This document shows positions 24,046 to 33,527 of a stretch of 64,000 nucleotides of DNA, piece after piece. Both the position numbers and the translations under genes were made by a program. The number at the start of each line of letters is the position of its first letter. The first letter of the stretch is position 1. The notes beneath the pieces were generated by a model. It had not been told where the DNA came from, made no database searches, and saw only the letters and a program-made list of their open reading frames with translations. The stretch is from Lepisosteus oculatus (taxonomy: Eukaryota > Chordata > Actinopteri > Semionotiformes > Lepisosteidae), in the NCBI RefSeq assembly GCF_040954835.1, contig NC_090703.1, positions 19,357,444 to 19,421,443 of the forward strand, written 5' to 3'.

Positions 24046-24375
24046 TCTTACCAACATCTTTGAGAGACAGCATCATCACAGTCACAGAAAATCTGCATTC
24101 TGTGTAACATTTTCATTAGAATATCCAGTGGCACCAATTAAGTACCATAATATGTGAATCATTTTATGGATAATTTTTTCAGTGCTTTCAGCAAGTACGG
24201 TAACTGTATGCCTGTATAGTTATCTATCTGACTAAAGCCCAGTCTTATTAATATAATCCGTTTTGACACACTATTCACATTTAACAGCATTAGCACATGT
24301 TGAGTAAAACATTAGAATCTGTTCACTTGCCCCTGTGCTCCCTGTATGGCCATATGTTGACAGTTGTGCAGAAAG

Positions 24376-24376
<1 letters not shown>

Positions 24377-24444
<68 letters not shown>
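24377..24444. repeat. (TAA)n microsatellite, about 22 units
   Basis: An uninterrupted run of ATA/TAA triplets. It is the expanded tail of the adjacent minus-strand 5S-derived SINE. Confidence 0.95.
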
Positions 24445-24447
<3 letters not shown>

Positions 24448-24932
24448 CACTCAAACTGAGCTAATGTGCATCCCCACCAGGATGATGTGACGGCAGCCAT
24501 AGTGCGCCACACCACACAATAGCTATTAGTGGGGAGGAGAACAGAGTGATGAAGCCAATTCATAGATAGGGATTATTAGGAGGCCATGATTGGTAAAGGC
24601 TAACGGGAAGTTTGGCAGGACAATGGGATAAGACTCCTACTCTTTTAAAAAAACACCATGGTATTTGTCATGTCCACAGATAGTCAGGATCTTGGTCTTA
24701 CATCTCATCCGAAGGACTGCGCCTTTTTTCACTTTAGTGTCCCATTACTGTACTGAGGTATTAGGACCCACACAAACCACAGGGTGAGTACCCTCTACTG
24801 GACACCTCTTCCAGCAGCAACCATAGCTTTCCCAGGAGGTCCCCCATCCAGGTACTGGCCAGGCTCACACCTGCTCAGCTTCAGTGGGTTTCCAATTGTG
24901 AGTTGTAGGGTGATATAGCTGCTGGCCGATAT
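24445..24932 (-). repeat. 5S rRNA-derived SINE with altered 3' end
   Basis: On the minus strand the head carries AAGCTGAGCAGG and TGGCCAGTACCTGGATGGGG, aligning with the 5S-like head at 7565-7680. The body matches too (GGCCTCCTAATAATCCC, CTATGAATTGGCTTCAT). Unlike the other copies it lacks the usual AAAGCGCTATA tail and passes from CACATTAGCTCAGTTTGAGT directly into the triplet run, suggesting an internal deletion or a different tail subtype. Confidence 0.88.
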
Positions 24933-26539
24933 TGGAAGTATTTGTCTCATGTGTTGGAGCTCATAGCATTGTGTGAAGATATTGTCAATATCATTCCAAA
25001 ATGACTTTTTTTTTCCTTCTGAAATATACAAATCAAATAAAAAATTGCAAACACACTATATGTGTCACAAATACGTCTTACACTTCTGTGGAAATCTATT
25101 CAAAGGTGATCGTACTTCACAACAGCTCTGAACCCGTTTTATAGTTGCATATTTTATGGCCTTTAAAATATGATTTATGTGGGATACCATGTAAATATGT
25201 TTTCATTAAGATGACATGCAAACAATTAATAAAAAAGGTATAACAGGAAAATAATGCGCAACATTAAGTTTTCCTTTGTCAAGCATACAAAAATGGGCAG
25301 ACATCCTCTATTAACCATGATGCATACTTTTGCTGACAAATCTTTAGCTATTGTCACTTTAGATGTTCAATCAGTTCCTAATAACTCTGATACAGAGACA
25401 AATTGGATTCGGAGCTTGTTTTGTATAACTCACTCATGTAAAAATGAGGCTAACAGTACCCACGAAAGGAGATACAAATGCCATGGATGCAGAATTCTTA
25501 ATAAAAGTTTGGCTGTGCTGAAGCTTTAGGTAGGTTGGATTAAGTACAGTATAGAGATTAGAAACTGTATTTATCATTGTGCTGCGGATGAGGCTGCGCC
25601 CATCCTGCAAGAGAGACCAATAAGGGATCAATGCTGAAGCTGGCTTTAGTTAGCAGACCAGTGAGTAGGTACTGGTGATGGTTCTGGTTGCTAAACGGGG
25701 GGGGCTGGATAATGAAGAGAGAAGCGGGAACAAAGAGAATTGCAAGGCCGCTAACAGAATCGAGCTTGAAAATGGTGAATGCAAATACCTTCACCTGACT
25801 TACCTATATCTGTATTGTTCCTTTTGAGGTAAATGGAGAAACAGGGATAATGTTTTGGGGGGCATTTGAAGGACGCTTTAATGACATTAGCAAATGGACC
25901 CAGGAAAGAAGAGGTTTGGGACCTCAAAGAAGCGGAATGACCAAGAACCCCAAAATACAGAAGCAGAACCTTTAACTGTGGTACGTGGTGAGAGTTATTA
26001 AAGTTGATTAGGCTCTGCATCCATGCAGTAGTGTAATATGATTAATCATTGCGAATGAAATTCCTTAATGAAGAATTCTGCACTGCTGAAGACGTTAGCA
26101 CATGGTTACTCACTATTGATTGTGAAAGCGTAGTGTGTCAGAAGGAATGGCTGTCTGAGTAATTGGTAGTGGACACAGGATGAGATACAAAACTGTTTTC
26201 AGAGAAGGATTTCATAGAACAAAGTGTCATTCCGTGTAATTCCACTTTTATTTCATACAATTGGATGGATACCGACAAAGATGAATGGAAATATGGTTTT
26301 AATATATTATTTTTTCATTTATAATATTTCAACTCAGGGCTCAAATATGAAGTCAGTGTTCAACTCGACTGAGTGAAGATCTGGTTTCAGTTTTGAGAAC
26401 ATACTGTTTTTTGAAGAAAAAAAAGCTTTTTTCATGGCATGTTTTAGAATTTTATAGGTGGTGATCTGTTTTAATGTAGAGCAATAACACCTCCCTGAGC
26501 CCTGTCCACCTCAGGTCTAACAGGTGAAAACTGAATGAC

Positions 26540-27530
26540 TAACATTTGAAGAAAAAATTCAACAGTGCAATACATCAACAGATTTATTGGTCAAGGAGAA
26601 TAGGTTTAAATGGAAGTTCTGTTACAATTGTGTCCCACCCCCCAAGGGAAAAGAGGGTGGACTTGGAGGTGTTACGGACCCAAGAGCAAGGGTGTCACAG
26701 TCCACAGGAGAGGCCGGTTCATTGCAGGTGAACACTGAACAGGCCCAGATACAGCAGGGCTAGCGTGACGTGAGACTGTCCGGGAAATCTGTGTCTAGGT
26801 TCCAGGAGCAGAGGCCAACTGGGATGTGGAACTCTCCACAGGTATTTCTGGATTGGTATTTCATTGGACTGTCCAGATTTCTAGTGGCGTTTCCCGGAAT
26901 TCCCCGGGACGCAGGCAGTAGAGGAGTGAAGGGATGACAGCTGCAGGACGAGAAAAAGCCACCAGAGTGAAGATATTTGCCTTTTCCAGGATGTAGAGCA
27001 GAACAGAGGGGTCCAGCCTTCAAGGCTGGGCAGGATGTTCCAAGTCGGGCTGGTCATTAGGATGGTGCCTGCTCTTTGCGGGGCCTCCTGCTGAGACCAG
27101 GCAAGCACCGTCAGGGCAGACAGGGGAGGCACGCCAGAGGCCCGGCCGAAGGTATCATCTGCTGAGGTCTGTGTGAAAAGCTGAATCCCAGCCTCTAGCC
27201 CACACTCAGTGGCTTGAAAGCTCTGGACAGCACAGCCGCGGGCAGTGCTCTCAGTTGGAGCCCAGATGGGGCAAAGAAACTGGAAGGCAGGAACAGAGGG
27301 ACTCCACTGGGAAGCTGTAAGGTGGGACGGGAAGTGAAGTTCATGCCAATGTTGAATGGCAGAGAAGAGTTTAAATAACTCAGAGCATCTGCTGCCATTT
27401 GACTTCTCAGCCAGGTGTTCTGCGTATCCTCTCTCTACAGCGATCACGGCAGACGGAGGCATGGCCACCGGCTGCTCTACTTGCAATGTGCCCAGCTGAG
27501 TGACCATGACCATATCACTTCAAACAGTCA
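26540..27530. repeat. GC-rich unclassified block, possibly decayed retroelement
   Basis: About 1 kb of distinctly GC-rich, complex sequence in AT-rich surroundings. Its left part contains TGTTACGGACCCAAGAGCAA and GGGTGTCACA, a short start/end style seen in fish LTRs. The longest ORF of the window (210 codons, minus, 26881-27513) lies here. It starts MVMVTQLGTLQVEQPVAMPP and shows no domain I recognise, no reverse transcriptase or integrase motif and biased composition. I do not call it a gene. Confidence 0.35.
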
Positions 27531-28159
27531 AATTGAAGTAATCTTTTGATTCACAAGGTACTTAAAGGGAAACTGCTATGCTTTTTTTATATTTCAGGGT
27601 TAGAAAGAATCAGCATTGATGAGTGCATTTCTAACCACAATAAAAGTAAAACTTGTAAAACATCCAATTTACATCACAAAATATATTACATTTCCCGGCA
27701 TACCCAAGACCATCGCAAGACGTCGCAAATCATGGGAACTCTAATGCAAGTTTGCAACAACATGACAACTTACAGTACTTTCACAAAGTTTACAATTTAG
27801 TACTTAATTCAAAATTTGTAAAAAAAAATTATAACATGAATTAATTTATTTTTTTACCAAGATTTAATGAGAAATTGGGACAGCAGTTCCCCTTTAACAG
27901 TGTGCTGAAGTTGCAAAATGAGAAAGCAACATGCTCAGCTTCTTCAGATTAAAACTGCTGCAGATTCTTGCAAATATGCTGCACATCTTTCCAAATCACT
28001 TAAGGATAATTAATTAGATAGGAAAAAAGTCCTACAAACTTTTTTTGTAGGAAGGTTGTTTTATTGACGTTTTTAACTTTGCTAACAATATTCTAAATGC
28101 TTATTTTAGACTTCATAATGTTTTTGCATGTTTTCCAAACACCATCAGAGTGAATTTAG

Positions 28160-28165
28160 TTTATT
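28160..28165 (-). terminator. cox8 poly(A) signal AATAAA
   Basis: AATAAA on the minus strand about 150 nt after the cox8 stop codon, in the context ATCACAATAAACTAAATTC. Cleavage would be expected some 10-30 nt further on, giving a short 3'UTR typical of a small housekeeping-type gene. Confidence 0.75.
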
Positions 28166-28312
28166 GTGATAAAAAAATTGTATATGTATGACTGTAGGTG
28201 TCTCTGGAGCTAAAGAACATGATAAATCTAAAGGAGTCAAGTGTTTTTCCCCAGCCCTCACAGGTTTGCAGTATGAGCTTGTGGTGTAACTTTAGTGGTG
28301 GTCAGCAGAGGC

Positions 28313-28411
28313 TCAGCGAGGTCTCCTGCGGTATTCTGGGAGATGGTGTAGAATCCACCCAGCAGGACCCAGCAGAGTCACTGCAAATACTGACATGGTG
28401 AACAATGTTTG
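28313..28411 (-). CDS. cox8c: cox8 exon 2: cytochrome c oxidase subunit 8, C-terminal part
   Basis: 99 bp after a TTTTTTTTCCACAG acceptor. It encodes 32 residues, beginning QTLFTMSVFAVTLLGP and including GPAGWILHHLPEYRRRPR, then TGA. The single transmembrane helix followed by PAGW(I/V)LxHLxxYrr is the hallmark of COX8 subunits. Subunit 8 is a small nuclear-encoded part of complex IV in the mitochondrial inner membrane. The C-terminal basic stretch is typical of the family. The exon is too short for an ORF scan. Phase 0 at the acceptor fits exon 1. Paralogue naming (8C) rests on position between UNC79 and BTBD7. Confidence 0.9.
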   Translation of the reverse strand, partial: QTLFTMSVFAVTLLGPAGWILHHLPEYRRRPR

Positions 28412-28662
28412 CTGTGGAAAAAAAAGAGAAAATATAAATGAATGCCTGTACTCCTTGGTTTACATGGTTGCTGTCTTACATTACTGTATATGAGGAAGGT
28501 TATTTTTCAAGAATTATTCAATAACTGAATGATTTGGTAATGCTGTATATGGTGTTGTTTCACTGTGAGGTTGCAATGTTTTCTAGAATCAAAATAAGAA
28601 AAGAAGCAATGTATGAAATGCCTTTTTTCTCACAATACATCCACAACACATATTTACTGTAT

Positions 28663-28942
28663 AAGATTAGATCACTTTATTGGCCATATACAATTTCTTG
28701 TATTAGGGATTTGTCTTTTCACATACGCCAACATACTCTCCATGAGACACACAGACAAGGAGAGAAGCTTGGGGTCAGAGCGCAGGATCAGCCATTTACA
28801 TGGCGCCCTGTGAGCAGTTGGGGTTAAGGGCCTTGCTCAGGGACACAACGGAGTAGGATTCTTCTGCCAGCTGCAGGATACAAACCGGCAACCTTTCAGC
28901 CACAGGCACAGATCCTTAGCCACAGAGCCACCGCACCACCCT
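28663..28942 (-). repeat. tRNA-derived SINE, family with 'attggcc/gatcactttat' 3' end
   Basis: Read on the minus strand it begins GGTGCGGTGGCTCTGTGGCT (A-box-like) and has GTTGCCGGTTTGTATCC (B-box-like), followed by GAGCAAGGCCCTTAACCCC and ending GGCCAATAAAGTGATCTAAT. The A/B box spacing and order are those of a tRNA-derived RNA polymerase III promoter. Distinct from the 'atggatgg'-tailed family. Confidence 0.8.
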
Positions 28943-29029
28943 ATAGGAAGCTGATTTGAGTCGTTCTGAGACTAATAACAGGAAACACATGAAAAACTAA
29001 CTTATAATAAATAGTGTCTTTTAGGATTA

Positions 29030-29345
29030 AAAGCATTGCTACCTGTCACCGCTGAAGTCCTAGGTTCAACTCTTGGAGTACAATCTGTGTGGAGTTTGTA
29101 TGTTCTCCCCCTGTACGCATGGGTTTCCTCCAGGTCTTCTAGTTTCCTCCCAAAGTCCAAACACACACTGGTAGGATACCTGGCTTCTGGGACAATTGGC
29201 CTTGATGTGAGTGTGTGCTCTGTGATGGACTGGCATTCCAACCAGGGTACTGTATATCCTGCCTTGCACCTGTTGCCCCTGCGACCCTATATACAGTAGC
29301 ATGTATCAGGTTAGTATTGCAAGTTGGAAAATGGATGGATGGATT
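29030..29345 (+). repeat. tRNA-type SINE with (GGAT)n tail, near full length
   Basis: A degenerate B box (TAGGTTCAACTCTT) near 29061 is followed by TGTGTGGAGTTTGTATGTTC, GGGTTTCCTCCAGG, GTGATGGACTGGCATTCC and TGGAAAATGGATGGATGGAT. This is the standard order of a very common fish SINE. The overlapping ORFs (29036-29299 + and 29002-29302 -) are SINE sequence, not genes. Confidence 0.82.
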
Positions 29346-31734
29346 ATAAGTAAAGCACTGCTAAATTCACAGAACCTATTGACTTGCTTTTCATCCAGAT
29401 CTCAAAATGTTAATTTTATTCAACTTCCTCTAATGTTACGGATATAAAGAATGTTTAAATAATCAACACACCAGCTATTGGATATTTTTTAAAAATTTCC
29501 TCTGAAGCGGAACTTAAAAAAACAAGCATATAGCTGTCATCGTTTCCCTTTTTATGCAAGATTTTTTTATTTAATATTCTCTGGCGGTCTGACTTTTAAG
29601 TCTTCACTTGAATGTCACAATTCTGTTGTATTTCAAAGAAGGTTACTGTATGTTTAGAGTTGTTTTTCTTTCAAAGAGCTTCACTTCCTTTGTATACATT
29701 TCTCTGAACAGAGGATGTGCTCATTAACTATTTCCCAGCTGGGCTTCTGGTTATTTTTTTAATTTACAGATTGTTTCCCCTGTGAACACTAACCATATTA
29801 TTTCTGTTCTTATCCTGTTCTCTAGTGCGTACTGCACGTAAGGCTGATGGGACATGACCCAGACACTTGGCCTGTAATAGGAACTGAACTGAAATTGAAA
29901 TCTGGATGAAATTTCCAGATTCTAATAGTTTGTGCTGTCAGTTATTTTCTGTTCCATTGAACACAAGGGATTTATAAAGTTTGTTGTTGCCTTCTAATGT
30001 AAATATTTAAATCACAATGGCACAATTTCAAATGCTTAAGGGATGAATTGGCAGGAGAAGGATCTTCAACATCTACCATGCATACCCATGGAGCTTCTAG
30101 TCCTATTTTGCCACTAAATGAAGTAGTTTGTGGGGTATTCATCTGTCTTCCCAAATCTGGTCCTCTTGGCCTACACATACTAGAATCATTCTAGCTGAGC
30201 TCTCAGTAACATAAGAACCACTGTTTGACCTAGTCCCTTAATTCTATTTCTTTCACATATTAATAGTTATAGATTTTAAGTTAATTATAAAATGTAATAG
30301 TTAATAAGTAACTTCCCAAATATTTAGGAGCAGAGAACACTGAAGGAGTACAAGCTAATCAAAGTACCGTATTTGTTCATCAAGAATAGACCATTGTATC
30401 ATGATCTCCCTAACGAGCTCTAGAGACAAAGCTTATATTTGTTATGTTAGTAAAGCAGAAGCACCACTGATAAAAGACAGCAGGTCCAGATTTCTGCTTT
30501 CATTTGATTATGTTACAGTGATTCCCATTGCCCTGGTGCTCCCTGTTTCATTACGCACCATGCATACTTACTCAAATGGCCTTTGGGTGATCATCTGAAG
30601 AGTGCAATTTGGAGATCAGCATCACCATTTTCTCATTAGGCTGTATTTCTCTCTCTGGCAGCTGGGACCAGTGGGTCTGCTCTGCTTCAGACATTCTGTG
30701 ACGCTGCTCTTTATACTTGCACTGTTGTTAACTTGGAGTATATATAAAAACTTGATTTTCCAGAAATTGACCATCCTCACAAACTGATCACATAACAGGA
30801 AGTGAATTGGAATCCACCACATTTCTATGTAATACACAGTTTTATCTGAGTCTGTATTGAAAACGCACTAGAATGTACACAAGCGCTTCATTGCTAGCTT
30901 CTTACATTTCTCCATTGAAGATGTCCTTAACTGTTGCAGTCAATCGCTGTTGTGGTTAAGTTGCATGATTGTGTCATTTTTAATCAATTTTATTTTTTAA
31001 TAACATCCTGTGCATACCACTAATTTCTATGAGGGTGCTGACACAGCCATGTATGAGATGTATAATTTATTTCATGTTGCTCATCCTTACATGCTTTTAA
31101 GTTGCTGTGTCTGCTTGGTTGGAGGTTTGCTATGTTCATTGTCTGTTGCAGCAACAACAACAATTCTGAAGAAATTGTCAGAAAGTGCACACTGGAGCCA
31201 AATTAATGGAACTCTGCAAAATTACATTTTAAGATATTTTAATTACTATCCCATGGACAAGTGGAAGGCAGGTCACGTATTCTCTGTAAATAATCATTTT
31301 TGTCATTCTTTTTTTCTGCAGCCCTGTTGGTAATAAGATTTGAAAACCCTTTTCAGAAGCTACTTCACAAATCATATACATGACAAGCTCTCTTTTTTTA
31401 AAAGAATATTAGTTCAATGCTTTTCATACAACCCTTACTGTGAGTAGTCATAAATTTTGCCAGATGGACCAGATTGTAGGCTGTATGGCATTAATTCACT
31501 AACACTGGTAACAAAATAGACAAGGTAATAAAAACAAGTCCAATATTTTAAGCAAGATATTTACTCAATGAGGAGAAATGACATATCATCAGAATGTTCT
31601 TGTCTGATGAAAGTCAAAACAATATTGACCGTCAAGGAGATGCTGACATAATAAAATATGTTATTATTTCCAGCAATCTGTTCCGGAAAGCTGATTATTC
31701 TTGGTGAGGACTGTGTCAACTAACCAGAAGCAAA

Positions 31735-31990
31735 ATGGAACATAGCAGAATACCAGTTCCTAGCAGAGTGCAGACAGACAAACACACTCCAGCACACAAG
31801 GACAAGCTAGAGACACTTTGCTTTGCCAGTGTGTCTTTGAAAGGTGGAGGGAAAACAGAGGATCCAATGAAAAGTCCAGTGAACATGAGGAGAACATGTT
31901 CTGGACTGCCTTCCACACAGAAGGCAGTCCAGCCTAAAAAAAAAAACAGACCAAAGAGCTGTGGGGCAGCAGCATTAGCTGCCAGGCTAC
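31735..31990 (-). repeat. tRNA-type SINE, degenerate, with internal hairpin
   Basis: On the plus strand it reads, in antisense order, CAGTGTGTCTTTGAAAGGTG, GGAGGGAAAACAGAGGATCC, GAGGAGAACATG and CTGTGGGGCAGCAGCATTAG, matching the copies at 35729 and 62441. A 13-bp inverted repeat interrupts it. The 135- and 104-codon ORFs covering this element are therefore spurious. Confidence 0.7.
31901..31932. repeat. perfect hairpin, 13-bp arms, 6-nt loop
   Basis: CTGGACTGCCTTC at 31901-31913 is exactly complementary to GAAGGCAGTCCAG at 31920-31932 with CACACA between. It lies inside a SINE copy, where other copies have ACAAACTC-type sequence. Confidence 0.85.
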
Positions 31991-32590
31991 AACTCAGCTC
32001 TCTCACAGTTTTATTTCCAGCAAATAATGTTCTGAGTACCATTATCTGAACACAATTGAATATCACTGAAACAACCATGAAGGCTGAAAATTGATCAATC
32101 TGCCAAAATAATTTAAAATGCAAAAATGAGAATGCCGAAACTACTTAGAAAACGTACCTGTTTGCCCCCTTCTTCCTAACAGTAAGATAACAAAATCACT
32201 TTCTACATACAATTATATTAATGATAACTTTAATTTTGCAACATTAGGTGCTGCTGTATCTGCACCCAATAAACCAGTAATTTATTATGGGTTAGCAAGT
32301 ACTGTTAGATCTTGATTCCAGAGGTCAAAGTCAGACACAATAGATCAGTACATGATGTTTTAGTCAACAATCTTCCAGTACAATGTTTTCTGAACCTCAT
32401 GGGTTCAAACTGTTATATCACATTAAGAAAATGTTCCTAAAATAATTCAACATAGCATTCCTACCTTCTGCTTCTGTCAGATATTCCTTGTTTTATTTAC
32501 ATTTTATTTTTTTGTGTCTTAAAACATGTAGTTAGTCCAAAAGATTGCAGTGTTTCACATGATTTTCTCTGAAAGAAGAATGTCACTCAC

Positions 32591-32710
32591 CCCTGGTCCA
32601 ATCTTATCTTTGGGGGGCTTGCTGTAGATGTTGGCTGTCTGTTTAGTTAGTATCTTCTCGCTCCTAAAAAGATGTGCAGCTGTAGTGGGTCCTCTCAGAA
32701 TGGCAAACAT
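32591..32710 (-). CDS. cox8c: cox8 exon 1: cytochrome c oxidase subunit 8, mitochondrial presequence and N-terminus
   Basis: 120 bp from ATG (AAA at -3 to -1) to a GTGAGT donor. It encodes 40 residues starting MFAILRGPTTAAHLFRSEKI and ending IYSKPPKDKIGPG. The basic/hydrophobic start with no acidic residue before position 18 fits a matrix-targeting presequence; the YSKPPK...GP segment corresponds to the SKPAK-type start of mature COX8. Joined in phase 0 to exon 2 it gives a 72-residue precursor, the usual length. The frame remains open 30 codons upstream to an acceptor-like CTGTCTTCAG (ending 32801), so a 5'UTR intron or an extended N-terminus is possible. The 4.18-kb intron holds several SINEs. 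Confidence 0.88.
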
Positions 32711-32800
32711 TTTTTCACCCAGCTTTGCCAGGTTTCGATTTCTGTAGTCTGCACACTGGTCTGAGGGATAGTTAAAGACTGGCTTGAACGTCCTGTGGGT
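32711..32800 (-). other. cox8 5'UTR or in-frame N-terminal extension
   Basis: Ninety bases directly before the cox8 ATG, bounded upstream by a good acceptor-like tract (TGTCTGAATCTGTCTTCAG). All thirty codons are open in the cox8 frame (ending NRNLAKLGEK before MFAIL). A presequence starting at MFAIL fits the family better, so I favour 5'UTR. Confidence 0.45.
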
Positions 32801-32999
32801 CTGAAGACAGATTCAGACAAAACTTAAATCCATCCCTCCAAAGGGAGGAGCCATTGACAGTGTCTGATATACACTATCTCCCTGAAGATGGTCTTAGACT
32901 TCTCTAAGCTGCAGATGCCCTTTAAAAAGCAGCTTGACATTCCTTGTTCTAATTTATGACTCTTTGAGACAAGGTTTTGTTATGCAGCTACCTTGCAGC

Positions 33000-33246
33000 G
33001 GTAGGCCGGTATGTTCTCCCTATGTTTGCCTGGGTTTCCCCCAGACGCTCTTGTTCCTCCTACAGTCCAAAGACATACTGGTGGGTTAAATGACTTCTGG
33101 GAAAATTGACCCTGGTGCAAGTGGTTTTGTCTGTCTGTCTCCTGTGATGTATCCTGTCTTGCACCTGTTGCTTGCCAGGATAGGCTCCAGCTACCCAGAT
33201 ACCATCTATTGGATGAAGCAGTTAGAAAATGGATGAGTGGATAGAT
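33000..33246 (+). repeat. tRNA-type SINE, 5'-truncated, with (GGAT) tail
   Basis: GTATGTTCTCCCTATGTTTG, CTGGGTTTCCCCCAGACGC, CAGTCCAAAGACATACTGGT and GATAGGCTCCAGCTACCC, ending GAAAATGGATGAGTGGAT. Same family as 29030-29345. Lies a few hundred bases upstream of cox8 exon 1. Confidence 0.8.
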
Positions 33247-33437
33247 TTTAATCCTAATGTTTAATCATTATGAAACTGGTGTCGGTTGTAGTTGATGTTT
33301 CAAACACCGGTCAGGACAGTTTAATTTAAATGTAAAAACTGCTACAATGTTCAATACATTACAATAAACATAGAATATACAGTATATGTACATTTCTTGT
33401 GATTAAGAAAACCCTTGCTTGGCTACGTTAAATTATG

Positions 33438-33527
33438 AGTAATAGGTTTATTCCATGCTGAAAAAAAAGAAGAAAGAAAACACAACGTTTCGGCCATGGA
33501 GCGTTCTTCAGGTGTGAACCTATTACT
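33438..33527 (-). repeat. dispersed-repeat fragment with 11-bp inverted repeat and 'CTGAAGA...CGAAAC' core
   Basis: AGTAATAGGTT (33438-33448) and AACCTATTACT (33517-33527) are exact inverted repeats. Between them the minus strand reads CTGAAGA, a 12-nt spacer, then CGAAACGTTGTG. The 'gtttcggcc...ttcttcagg' phrase recurs in fish and amphibian repeats, and CTGANGA...GAAA resembles the conserved core of hammerhead ribozymes carried by Penelope-like elements. Stems II and III do not fold well, so activity is doubtful. Confidence 0.4.

Larger units (their letters stand above)
21701..26539. other. intergenic region between unc79 and cox8, left part
   Basis: No gene recognised. The open stretch at 21686-21976 (+) is hydrophobic but family-less. 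A SINE tail (23.9 kb), a microsatellite and a minus-strand 5S SINE (24.4-24.9 kb) are listed separately. A segment around 25.56-26.0 kb is more GC-rich and has a GTAAGT donor-like site on the minus strand at 25803-25798, possibly from an unannotated non-coding transcript. Confidence 0.6.
28412..32590 (-). other. cox8 intron 1
   Basis: 4.18 kb GT/AG intron, long for such a small gene. It contains a minus-strand SINE (28663-28942), a plus-strand SINE (29030-29345) and a minus-strand SINE with an internal hairpin (31735-31990). The 29.35-31.7 kb part is plain AT-rich DNA. Plus-strand ORFs at 30602-30787 and 31010-31333 are not convincing. Confidence 0.8.

Noticed and set aside
24377..24444. CRISPR-like or tandem functional repeat
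   Set aside because: A simple triplet microsatellite forming a SINE tail.
26881..27513. 210-codon minus-strand protein gene
   Set aside because: No recognisable domain, repetitive-looking GC-rich context and no splice or promoter support.
29002..29302. Three overlapping ORFs on both strands
   Set aside because: They are translated SINE sequence.
31716..32123. 135-codon minus-strand ORF upstream of cox8 exon 2
   Set aside because: Mostly a reverse-oriented SINE copy with a hairpin and A-run.
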